Assembly (NCBI GenBank): GCA_030620115.1
Contig: JAUXFG010000021.1
Span: 1-36,231, forward strand
Source of the DNA: Candidatus Fermentibacterota bacterium
GTDB taxonomy: Bacteria > JAFGKV01
DNA: 36,231 bases
Direction: 5' to 3'
The translations under genes were made by a program, and so were the position numbers. The notes below the pieces were generated by a model. That model had not been told where the DNA came from and made no database searches. It worked only from the letters and a program-made list of their open reading frames with translations. Positions 24,364-31,036 of the stretch are shown one piece after another; the stretch's first letter is position 1, and each line of letters opens with the position of its first letter.

Positions 24364-25596
24364 TCAATATGAATACTCTAGTAAATCCATGGATTTACTA
24401 GAGTATTCGCGCAATGAGGACGGCGGATGGCTGATAGCAGGCACAAGGAGCTGATGCGGAGAAAGCGCGCGCTCGCAACCAAGGCTGCTCGCGCGTGTCA
24501 CCACTCCTGCGCCGAAGCGTGCGTCCAAGGAGGAAATGGCATGCCCGAGGCGCGAGAGCCGGAAGGTGCCCAGGTCAGGGAAAAGCGGCAATTGTGTGCC
24601 CGCCGGGGCGCCGGGGAAGAGATGTACTTCCACCGCGGCCATCGCCCGCCGCGTCAGAAGCCTTTGCAGGAGGAGAGCAGCCGCATGGCCCAAGCTTATG
24701 GGGTCCTCAAGTTCCGGATCAAAATACGAGGCTGCAGTGACTGATCGGCCACCACGCCGTTTCAGACATATCTCCAGTTTCCGCGTTGCGCCCCCCATGG
24801 CCGCGAGGCGACCCCACGCCACATCAATACCGCGCAGGAGCGCGCCTCGCACGGTGGCGGTATGGTTCGCGGGCTCCGAAAGCGTTACGCAGACAGTGAT
24901 AGCCGCTGTATTTGGCTTTGCCCTTCCGCCCACGAGCCTGTGCACCGCCACACCCTCCCGCCCAAGCAGCTTCCACACCAAACCTCCCGGCATGTGCGCC
25001 AGATCTCCCAGAGAGAAGACCGCCCACTCTCGCGCCAATCCAAGAACCCCGTCACGGCTCAGCCATGGCAGGCGATGCAGGGGGATTGGCGACAGCGTAT
25101 CAGCCTCGGAGCCGGGGGATACCACCGGTGGGACGAGATCCAGGGCTGCTGCCGCAATTCGGGCGGCCTCGGGAGTCGCCGCGGCTGCTGCTTGACATCT
25201 CATCTTCAGGCGGACGGAGAACCACTCATCCAGGCGTGAGAGGATCGATTCGGGGGATCCCGGCCCACGGAAACTCAACGAGAATTCGTCGGGCCGGCAC
25301 ATAGTTCCCGAGAGATCCAGCGAGTCGGCCATCCCTTTCACCAGCGCCTGGGCGGCGCCCAATGGAACAGGCATAGTGGTGAGGGCCGGGCATAGGCCCA
25401 GGGCCTCTTCAACGGGCATCCCATGCGCTACCCCCACGGAATAGGCTTCCGAGGATAGGTATCTCACCACTTCGGCGGTTGACATACGTTCCGTGAGGGC
25501 CAAGGGCCTGCCCGCCAAAGGGGGAAACCATTTCGTCACCTGGGCGGCGGCAGCTCCCGGCACCGTGGCCCATATGTGCCAGCGGTTACTCCTCAC
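24364..25596 (-). CDS. imuB: ImuB-like Y-family polymerase homologue, probably catalytically inactive
   Basis: A 410-residue protein. ImuB proteins are inactive DinB relatives that bridge DnaE2 to the beta clamp. The N-terminal segment that carries the first catalytic acids in active enzymes (DMDAF-type) reads WATVPGAAAA, with no Asp. The second motif keeps D103-E104 (RPDEFSL). A thumb and little-finger region follow. QLPLF at 335-339 is a textbook beta-clamp binding motif, and LDARFGAGVVTRAS (357-370) closes the family homology. The last 14 or so residues (from about 397) are encoded by a 38-bp palindrome and look appended. It starts with GTG 25596, overlapping the lexA stop (GTGA), so translation is coupled. 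No imuA is present. Confidence 0.82.
   Translation of the reverse strand: MRSNRWHIWATVPGAAAAQVTKWFPPLAGRPLALTERMSTAEVVRYLSSEAYSVGVAHGMPVEEALGLCPALTTMPVPLGAAQALVKGMADSLDLSGTMCRPDEFSLSFRGPGSPESILSRLDEWFSVRLKMRCQAAAAATPEAARIAAAALDLVPPVVSPGSEADTLSPIPLHRLPWLSRDGVLGLAREWAVFSLGDLAHMPGGLVWKLLGREGVAVHRLVGGRAKPNTAAITVCVTLSEPANHTATVRGALLRGIDVAWGRLAAMGGATRKLEICLKRRGGRSVTAASYFDPELEDPISLGHAAALLLQRLLTRRAMAAVEVHLFPGAPAGTQLPLFPDLGTFRLSRLGHAISSLDARFGAGVVTRASSLGCERALSPHQLLVPAISHPPSSLREYSSKSMDLLEYSY
24371..24408. repeat. 38-bp perfect palindrome
   Basis: gaatactctagtaaatcca (24371-24389) is followed directly by its exact reverse complement (24390-24408). It has no spacer and no mismatch. It lies inside the 3' end of imuB and supplies its last codons. 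It could form a cruciform or, in RNA, an extended hairpin. Confidence 0.95.
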
Positions 25597-26228
25597 GTAT
25601 GCGACAGCTTTCGGATAAGGCCCACCACCACGCCTTGAATCAGGAGATCGTCCTCCTCCATGGGGCGCACGCGGATCGGAAGGTAGCTTGGGTTGGAGGG
25701 GCGCAATTCCACCACACCATCGCCAAGGGGGAAGAAACGCTTAATAGTAGCCTCACCCCGCACCAGGGCAACCACCACGTCGCCGGCACGGGGCACGGGC
25801 TGACGGTGCACCAATACCGTATCCCCATGAAGGATACCCTCGCCCGCCATAGAGTCGCCTACGACCTGGAGTGCGAAATGTTCGCCATCGCCAAGCAGCC
25901 ATCGGGGGATATCCAGCAACGTGCTCACGGGGAACGACTCTACAGGCGCTCCTGCACGGATGGCGCCAAGCAGGGGGACTACGGCCAAGGAGTCCCCCTG
26001 CGGCGGCTCAGGCAGAATCGAAGATGCCGGCGCGAGAGAACGGTGTTTGTGTGGCGCCCGGGACAAGAGCCCGTGCGCCACAAGCCTATCGAGGTGCCGC
26101 TGTACCGTTCCCAGGGAAGAGAAACCGAAGTGATCCGCGATCTCCGCCCGCGTGGGAGAGCGCTCATGCTTTGCGAGATGTTCCTGCACAAAAACAAGGA
26201 TCTCTCTCTGTCGTGGAGTGACTGCCAT
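25593..26228 (-). CDS. lexA: LexA repressor
   Basis: A 211-residue SOS repressor, normal length. The N-terminal winged helix (about 1-65; TRAEIADHFGFSSLGTVQRH) binds operators. The C-terminal S24 self-cleavage domain has the scissile Ala92-Gly93 in IRAGAP, catalytic Ser126 in VVGDSMAG and Lys163 in EATIKRF. On DNA damage RecA filaments trigger autocleavage. The recognition helix differs from E. coli LexA, so the operator need not be the E. coli box. ATG 26228 is preferred to an ATG 27 codons upstream because aaaggagag precedes it and the family starts there. It is first in the lexA-imuB-dnaE2 array and presumably controls it and itself. Confidence 0.93.
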   Translation of the reverse strand: MAVTPRQREILVFVQEHLAKHERSPTRAEIADHFGFSSLGTVQRHLDRLVAHGLLSRAPHKHRSLAPASSILPEPPQGDSLAVVPLLGAIRAGAPVESFPVSTLLDIPRWLLGDGEHFALQVVGDSMAGEGILHGDTVLVHRQPVPRAGDVVVALVRGEATIKRFFPLGDGVVELRPSNPSYLPIRVRPMEEDDLLIQGVVVGLIRKLSHT

Positions 26229-26252
26229 AAGCCTCTCCTTTACCGGGGATAA

Positions 26253-26264
26253 TTCAACGTTGAA
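26253..26264 (-). promoter_or_regulatory. Candidate LexA operator upstream of lexA
   Basis: TTCAACGTTGAA is a perfect 12-bp palindrome 25 bases before the lexA start and about 18 bases downstream of the -10 box of the promoter at 26282-26309. Position and symmetry suit an autoregulatory operator; the link to LexA is inferred. A second symmetric motif, ttacg-8 bp-cgtaa, lies at 26316-26333 just upstream of the -35. Confidence 0.5.
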
Positions 26265-26281
26265 ATCGTATGTCGAGAGGT

Positions 26282-26309
26282 AATATACGCAGGTGATACG
26301 AAAGATCAA
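26282..26309 (-). promoter_or_regulatory. Candidate promoter of the lexA-imuB(-dnaE2) cassette
   Basis: On the minus strand: TTGATC (26304-26309), a 16-bp spacer and TATATT (26282-26287). It is flanked by the two palindromic motifs described at 26253-26264 and 26316-26333. Confidence 0.55.
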
Positions 26310-26333
26310 GTGAATTTACGTAGCGGGGCGTAA

Positions 26334-26683
26334 AATTTGGGGAGTTCAGGGTTCAGGGTTCAGGAAAACCCCTGGTCCATGGCCGCTGATCGTGCAAATA
26401 CAACGGACGCGATCCGCCAGCTGGCGGACGTCCCTCCATATGATAAGACGTTGGCGTTGTTCGCTGGAGGGCCATGCTCCGTCATGGCCGCTAATCCGGT
26501 GAGAAATTCGGGTTGGTGGCACCACCTGCCGAGCGGGACCATTCATGGAAGAGGATTGGCTCGGGCTCGACGAGGCTCCCGATGAAGCTCCCGACGAGGT
26601 TTGGGATGAGGAAGGGGAAGTTCGGGACCCGCCTTCGTCGGATGACTTCGGCGTGGCAAGCGAAGTTCGAGACGAAGTTCGGA
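26334..26683. other. Repeat-rich stretch between lexA promoter and M50 protease 3' end
   Basis: 350 bp with a triple 'gttcagg' run at about 26344-26363 and the 25-bp hairpin repeat at 26465-26489. From about 26545 comes a stretch of near-repeats (gacgaggctccc, gatgaagctccc, gacgaggtttgg; later gcgaagttcg, gacgaagttcg). An acidic open frame at 26545-26790 arises from these near-repeats and runs antisense into the protease gene; I do not regard it as a gene. Confidence 0.55.
26465..26489. repeat. 25-bp hairpin repeat, copy 2
   Basis: Identical over 25 bases to 54-78; stem ggccatg (26470-26476) / catggcc (26483-26489) with loop ctccgt. It lies in the non-coding stretch upstream of lexA. Confidence 0.75.
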
Positions 26684-27634
26684 TTAGACCCAGTCATCTT
26701 CCAGGGGTTGTGGCTGGGGAGCGGGCGCGGATGGTGGTGGCTCGTCGAGTTGCGTCTCTGGAATCACGAACCTTAGCGGCACAGGGGTGAAGGTCAGTAT
26801 AAAAATCAGCAGAGCCAGAAGGCCGAGCCTCCGACGGCGTTGGTCGAGACCAGGGGTGAAACCGCCCATGGTTGGCGCGACGGAAGGCCATGGTGGTTGG
26901 ATGTCTTGGAGCACCGGGGGATGCCGCGTGCCCATGAGGGAAATGAGCACGGCCCAGAGAAACCATCCCTGCCATGTGGTGAGACCGAGCAGGAGGAGTG
27001 ACGCCACTACCACTCTGGTCATTGCTCTGTGCTTCCGCGGCCAGAGGCTGTAGAAGATATGGCCGCCATCGAGCTGGCTTGCAGGCAGGAGGTTGAATGC
27101 GGTAACCAGAAAGCCGATCCATCCCGCAAAAGCCATGGGATGGAGCAGAAGCTGTGCACCTTCCGGGGCTCCCCCTTTGATCATCTGCACGAGGAACATG
27201 AACAAGAGCGAGTCCCCAAGCTCGAGACCGCCCTGGATTTGCTCTCCCAGCACGAAAGAGGAACGCGCAATGCCAATGGCCGCAATGGGGAGCGCCAGCA
27301 CCATGCCGGCCAAAGGTCCCGCCACACCCACATCGAGGAGTGCCCGCCGATCCTGTATGGCAGACCGGATCTTTATGAAGGCGCCGAATGTGCCAAAGAG
27401 AAAGATGGGCGGAGGAGCAGGTATGAAATAGGGCAATGTTGCCTGGAGGCGGTGCCTCCGACACGCGAAGTAATGACCCAGCTCATGGGCCAGAAGAATA
27501 CTCAGGAGGGGGATGCTGTACGAGAAGCCAATCAGCATATCGGAGGGATTTCTGAAAGGATTCCCTCCTCCCGCCAGGGCGCCTCCGAAGGTGGTGGTGA
27601 TGAATGTCAACAGCAAAAGGATCAGATGGATCAT
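26684..27634 (-). CDS. Site-2-type membrane zinc metalloprotease (M50)
   Basis: A 316-residue polytopic membrane protein. The zinc motif HELGH (H50, E51, H54) lies in a membrane helix (LLAHELGHYFACR), and the third ligand is D189 in LLPASQLDGG. Between them is the family block GTFGAFIKIRSAIQDRRALL and DVGVAGPLAGM. Additional hydrophobic helices fill about 1-20, 35-55, 100-125, 165-185, 205-235 and 285-300; a Pro-rich tail ends the protein. Such enzymes cleave membrane-bound regulators within the bilayer; no partner is apparent here. The start at ATG 27634 has only a weak ribosome site. It is divergent from folC. Family assignment is firm; substrate unknown. Confidence 0.88.
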   Translation of the reverse strand: MIHLILLLLTFITTTFGGALAGGGNPFRNPSDMLIGFSYSIPLLSILLAHELGHYFACRRHRLQATLPYFIPAPPPIFLFGTFGAFIKIRSAIQDRRALLDVGVAGPLAGMVLALPIAAIGIARSSFVLGEQIQGGLELGDSLLFMFLVQMIKGGAPEGAQLLLHPMAFAGWIGFLVTAFNLLPASQLDGGHIFYSLWPRKHRAMTRVVVASLLLLGLTTWQGWFLWAVLISLMGTRHPPVLQDIQPPWPSVAPTMGGFTPGLDQRRRRLGLLALLIFILTFTPVPLRFVIPETQLDEPPPSAPAPQPQPLEDDWV

Positions 27635-28041
27635 GAAATTTTCCCGGAGACAGAGGCAGCCAGGGCGCCCCTGTTTCGTCTATTGAATTCAGAACATGCG
27701 GACGCATGAAGATGGAACATGAGCACGGAGTTCGCAAGCGGCGATCTCTTCTCGTATCGAATCTACTTGCCAAAAGGTATTGAATGTTGATTCTAGTAGA
27801 GGGCCAAATGTGGGCGAGATCCTGGTCATCCTGCCGTCGGGAAGAAGACGGACGAGATTGTTCGTGTGCGGGAGCGTGGCTCCTGCCTTCGAAAGCGCAA
27901 GCACGGCTTGCGCACTCCAAAGAGGCTTGCTGCCGTAGATTGTGCTTGAGTCTGGAAACGACCGGTATTGGATGCCGAGTCTGTTCTCCCACCGCTTCGC
28001 GACGAAGGCCGGTGAGAAGTGCGGGCTCACGGAGGTTGAGG
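27635..28041. other. Intergenic region between the M50 gene and folC
   Basis: 407 bp. The folC frame is open upstream to 27784, but that translation is Cys/Arg-rich and not FolC-like. On the minus strand, a frame at 27689-28111 reads somewhat protein-like (for example NLVRLLPDGRMTRISPTFGP). It overlaps the folC start antisense and has no recognisable homology or ribosome site, so it may be a decayed gene. No promoter was assigned with confidence. Confidence 0.4.
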
Positions 28042-29397
28042 GTGGATTTTCGCGAAGCCGAACGATACCTCTACAGTTTCGTGGATTGGGAGAAGAAGGG
28101 CGGGAGACCATCCGATTTCCGGGATCTGGGCAGATTTCGAGCTTTTCTCAAGGACCTCGGTAATCCGCAGGAGCAGTTCCGAACCGCCCTTGTGGTCGGA
28201 ACCAATGGCAAGGGATCGGTGAGCGCGTTGTTGGCGGGCATACTGGGCGCAACCGGCAAGCGGGTTGGCCTGTTCACGAGCCCCCATCTTGTTTCGGTTC
28301 GGGAGCGAATCCAGATCCATGGCACTCCCATCTCCGAGACCGAATTCGCGGAAGGCATCCATCATCTCAGCGCGGCGCTCTCCGCCAGCGGGCTTGGCAC
28401 GGGGGGGTACCGAACCACCTTCGAGCTTCTGACCGCGCTCGCATTCTGGCACTTTCGTGCCCACCGGGTAGATGTGGCAGTGATAGAGGCGGGATTGGGC
28501 GGCAGGTTGGATGCCACGGCTGTAGTAGAACCAAGCCCGAGCATCATCACATCGATTCATCTCGACCATACGGCGACACTCGGCAGCACGCTTGCGGAGG
28601 TGACCCGCGACAAGTCCGGAGCGATACGCACGGGCAGCGATCTCATTACCGCCCCACAGCCCAGGGCGGTGCATCGCGTCATCGAGGAAGAAGTCAGGCG
28701 CAAGAAGCCCTCGCTCTGGCTGCATGTTGGCAGGGATCTTCGCTACCGGAGCAGACCCGCCGGAGATGGCTTCTTCAAGGCCTCATTCATGCTCCGCAGC
28801 CAACGATTCCTTGTGGCGCGCGTGCCGCTGAGGGGGCGTCACCAGGTGATCAACACGGCTGTTGCCATTGCGGCAGCCACGGCCGTGGAACCTGGAATCG
28901 ATGCTCAAACCGTGGAGCGCGGTTTGGGGGCTGTGCGCTGGCCCGGCAGACTCGAGATCGTGCGGCGACAGCCCGCCGTACTCCTGGATGGGGCCCACAA
29001 TCCCCATGCCGCAAGAACACTGGCCCGTTTTATCCAGGATTTTGTCGTATTGCATTACCCGAGGATTGCCGTGCTCATTGCAATCAGCAAGGGCAAAAAC
29101 ATCGCGGGTATCCTTTCACCGTTGGCCAAGCTTTCCTGTCCCATGATCTCTTGCAACGCGGAGAAGCATCGGGGGTTTCCTGCAGAAGAGCTGTATGCGG
29201 CAATCAGGGAAACATGTGCGTCGTGTTTTTCCGCGTCGAGCCCCGGTGAAGGTCTCGAAATCGCCGAAGAACTGGTGGGTCGAGATGGTTTGGTGGTGGC
29301 ATGTGGAAGCTTGTATCTAGTGGGCCTCGTGGCCAAATTAGTGCATGCCGACAAGACATGGTGGGCTGCTCACCAATCTTTCCGCCACACACCGTGA
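28042..29397 (+). CDS. folC: Folylpolyglutamate synthase / dihydrofolate synthase
   Basis: A 451-residue Mur-ligase-type enzyme that adds glutamate to folates, and probably to dihydropteroate, in the cytoplasm using ATP. The P-loop GTNGKGS is at 53-59, followed by TGKRVGLFTSPHLVSVRERI. The central domain has AVIEAGLGGRLDATAVV and ITSIHLDHTATLG (metal-binding His). The C-terminal glutamate-ligase domain has RWPGRLEIV and LLDGAHNPHAARTL. GTG 28042 is chosen because acggaggttgag immediately precedes it and the encoded DFREAERYLYSF matches the usual FolC opening; the upstream in-frame extension does not. A companion accD, frequent elsewhere, is not present. The start codon is GTG. Confidence 0.9.
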   Translation: MDFREAERYLYSFVDWEKKGGRPSDFRDLGRFRAFLKDLGNPQEQFRTALVVGTNGKGSVSALLAGILGATGKRVGLFTSPHLVSVRERIQIHGTPISETEFAEGIHHLSAALSASGLGTGGYRTTFELLTALAFWHFRAHRVDVAVIEAGLGGRLDATAVVEPSPSIITSIHLDHTATLGSTLAEVTRDKSGAIRTGSDLITAPQPRAVHRVIEEEVRRKKPSLWLHVGRDLRYRSRPAGDGFFKASFMLRSQRFLVARVPLRGRHQVINTAVAIAAATAVEPGIDAQTVERGLGAVRWPGRLEIVRRQPAVLLDGAHNPHAARTLARFIQDFVVLHYPRIAVLIAISKGKNIAGILSPLAKLSCPMISCNAEKHRGFPAEELYAAIRETCASCFSASSPGEGLEIAEELVGRDGLVVACGSLYLVGLVAKLVHADKTWWAAHQSFRHTP

Positions 29398-29703
29398 GGA
29401 AAGGGGGCCTTGAGAAAATAGTTTTTCTTGACAACTGCTTTTCGGAGGAGTCTCATGATAAATTCTGCGAGATATTCTCCGTGCCAAGCGTCATTTTGTG
29501 GCACGCTTTGTGCTACGTGTACTAGAGATTAACTCCGCGGGGGAAAGCCGGCTTTCAATAAGGAGGATTTTTCATTGACAAAATGATCTGGATTTTGTAG
29601 GATGACGTGAACCGACGAGGTATGCCCGGGCCTGCCGGGCACACAGGAATGCTTTGCTCCCGGGCCATCCTGCGGCTCGGGCAAGCGGAAGGGAGGCGAT
29701 CAT
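29398..29703 (+). other. Leader region of the envelope operon
   Basis: 306 bp between folC and the next gene. It contains the promoter at 29575-29603. A further perfect TTGACA at 29429-29434 lacks a good -10 at normal spacing. An unused aaggaggatttttc sequence lies at about 29560-29573. No structured RNA was recognised. Confidence 0.5.
29575..29603 (+). promoter_or_regulatory. Promoter of the envelope operon
   Basis: TTGACA at 29575-29580, a 17-bp spacer and TAGGAT at 29598-29603, about 100 bp before the first gene. It closely resembles the promoter of the C25 gene. Confidence 0.65.
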
Positions 29704-30981
29704 ATGAGCCAGCCGATAAAGGTGATCGTGGTCGCGGCAGTACTCGTGCTGCTCGTACCCGCGGCGGGCTTGGCTGCTCCTCGCTATCTGTTTCCTCATG
29801 CAGAGGGGGGTCCACTAGGGCCTCAGCTTGCTCCTGCAGATCAGGATTCAGAGTACATCTACTATGACGACAGTATTCCTCAGTACTACTGGGCTCTGAG
29901 TGGGGGCGATCGTGCGGCGGTAAGGTTCACCACGCCTGCTCCCACAGACCTGGACTCTGCTGAAGTGCTTTCGATCCAGGTGATGCTGTATGATGCCACG
30001 GGGCCTGGGAACATTGTGCTCCATCTATGGGAGGACGATGATGGCTTGCCGGGGGAAGATCTCATCACTCCCATGGAGGTGACTCCCACGCAGTATGCCA
30101 CGCCTACGGAGTATGTGTGGAATTCTTTCGTGGATGTGCGATTCCATGATACGCCGAATCCTGATTACCAGGAGGTGGAACGGGATATCTGGATCGGATA
30201 CGAGCTTCTGACCGGTGCGCCGAATCCGTTGGGGGATATCACCGGGGACACTGATAGGAGTTACTTCTACGAGGGTAGCGCCTGGGTTCCGGTGAACGAT
30301 TCGGACCTTATGATCAGGATATGGTGGGGCCAGGACGTTCCTGTCGAGCTCTCCGTCTTCACTTATCAGGTGGTGGAGAACGGCCTCCTCATCCAGTGGG
30401 AGACCCAGAGCGAGACCGAGAACTTCGGATTCCGCCTGCTTCGCAGCTCTCAGCTGACCGGGCCATATGCGCCGGTGAGCGAGGTTATCCCCGGCGCGGG
30501 GACGACAATTGTGCCACAGCGGTACGAGTTCCTCGATACCGAGGTGGAGTGGGGGCATGCTTACTACTACTTCCTCGAGGACATTGATCTTTCGGGCCAG
30601 AGCCACCGAAGCGGGCCCCTTGCCGCTTCATTCGGTATCGCGGTGATTCCGCCGGTGGCATCGCTGCCGTGTCTTGAGGTGTGGCCGAATCCTATGAATG
30701 AAGCTGTGGATCTTCGTTTTATTGTCCCTGCTGTCCAGGGCAGTGAGCTGGAGAACGGAAGGGGACAGTTTGTTTCCCCTCAGGATGTGACACTGGCGAT
30801 GTTCGATGTGAACGGCCGGATCACGAGATGGTTGTACAAGGGTCAGGCCTTGCCCGGCACGTACTTCGTGCGCTGGGACGGGGCCACTGATTCGGGACGG
30901 CACACTGCTCCGGGCGTCTACTTCTGTCGCCTGGATGTGGGTGGTCGCGCCGATGTTGTCCGCGTCATACGGACCCCATAG
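29704..30981 (+). CDS. Secreted beta-sandwich protein with FlgD-like C-terminal tail
   Basis: A 425-residue protein with a signal peptide (about 1-25, ending GLAA). An N-terminal beta-domain (about 40-215; VLHLWEDDDGLPGEDL, DIWIGYELL) is followed by a fibronectin-like domain (about 218-320; VPVELSVFTYQ, SETENFGFRLLRS). The tail (about 323-425; LEVWPNPMNEAVDLRF ... PGTYFVRWDGATDSG, APGVYFCRLDV) is the FlgD-Ig-like module that often ends surface proteins of FCB-type bacteria and can act in sorting. The first two domains are paralogous to the protein at 11667-12602. Start: a gggaggcgatcat site precedes ATG 29704. It is the first gene of an operon; the next gene starts 55 bp downstream. Specific function unknown. 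Confidence 0.78.
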   Translation: MSQPIKVIVVAAVLVLLVPAAGLAAPRYLFPHAEGGPLGPQLAPADQDSEYIYYDDSIPQYYWALSGGDRAAVRFTTPAPTDLDSAEVLSIQVMLYDATGPGNIVLHLWEDDDGLPGEDLITPMEVTPTQYATPTEYVWNSFVDVRFHDTPNPDYQEVERDIWIGYELLTGAPNPLGDITGDTDRSYFYEGSAWVPVNDSDLMIRIWWGQDVPVELSVFTYQVVENGLLIQWETQSETENFGFRLLRSSQLTGPYAPVSEVIPGAGTTIVPQRYEFLDTEVEWGHAYYYFLEDIDLSGQSHRSGPLAASFGIAVIPPVASLPCLEVWPNPMNEAVDLRFIVPAVQGSELENGRGQFVSPQDVTLAMFDVNGRITRWLYKGQALPGTYFVRWDGATDSGRHTAPGVYFCRLDVGGRADVVRVIRTP

Positions 30982-31036
30982 GGGGAAGAGAGTGGGCACG
31001 GGCCTTTTCTCGAACAAGGAGAAAGGAGAGATACGT

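Noticed and set aside
26545-26790. Acidic 81-codon frame (MEEDWLGLDEAPDEAPDE...)
   Set aside because: It arises from short near-repeats, has no convincing ribosome site, and its second half is antisense to the M50 protease gene.
29429-29457. Second TTGACA upstream of the envelope operon as a promoter
   Set aside because: No acceptable -10 at 16-18 bp spacing; the site at 29575-29603 is better.
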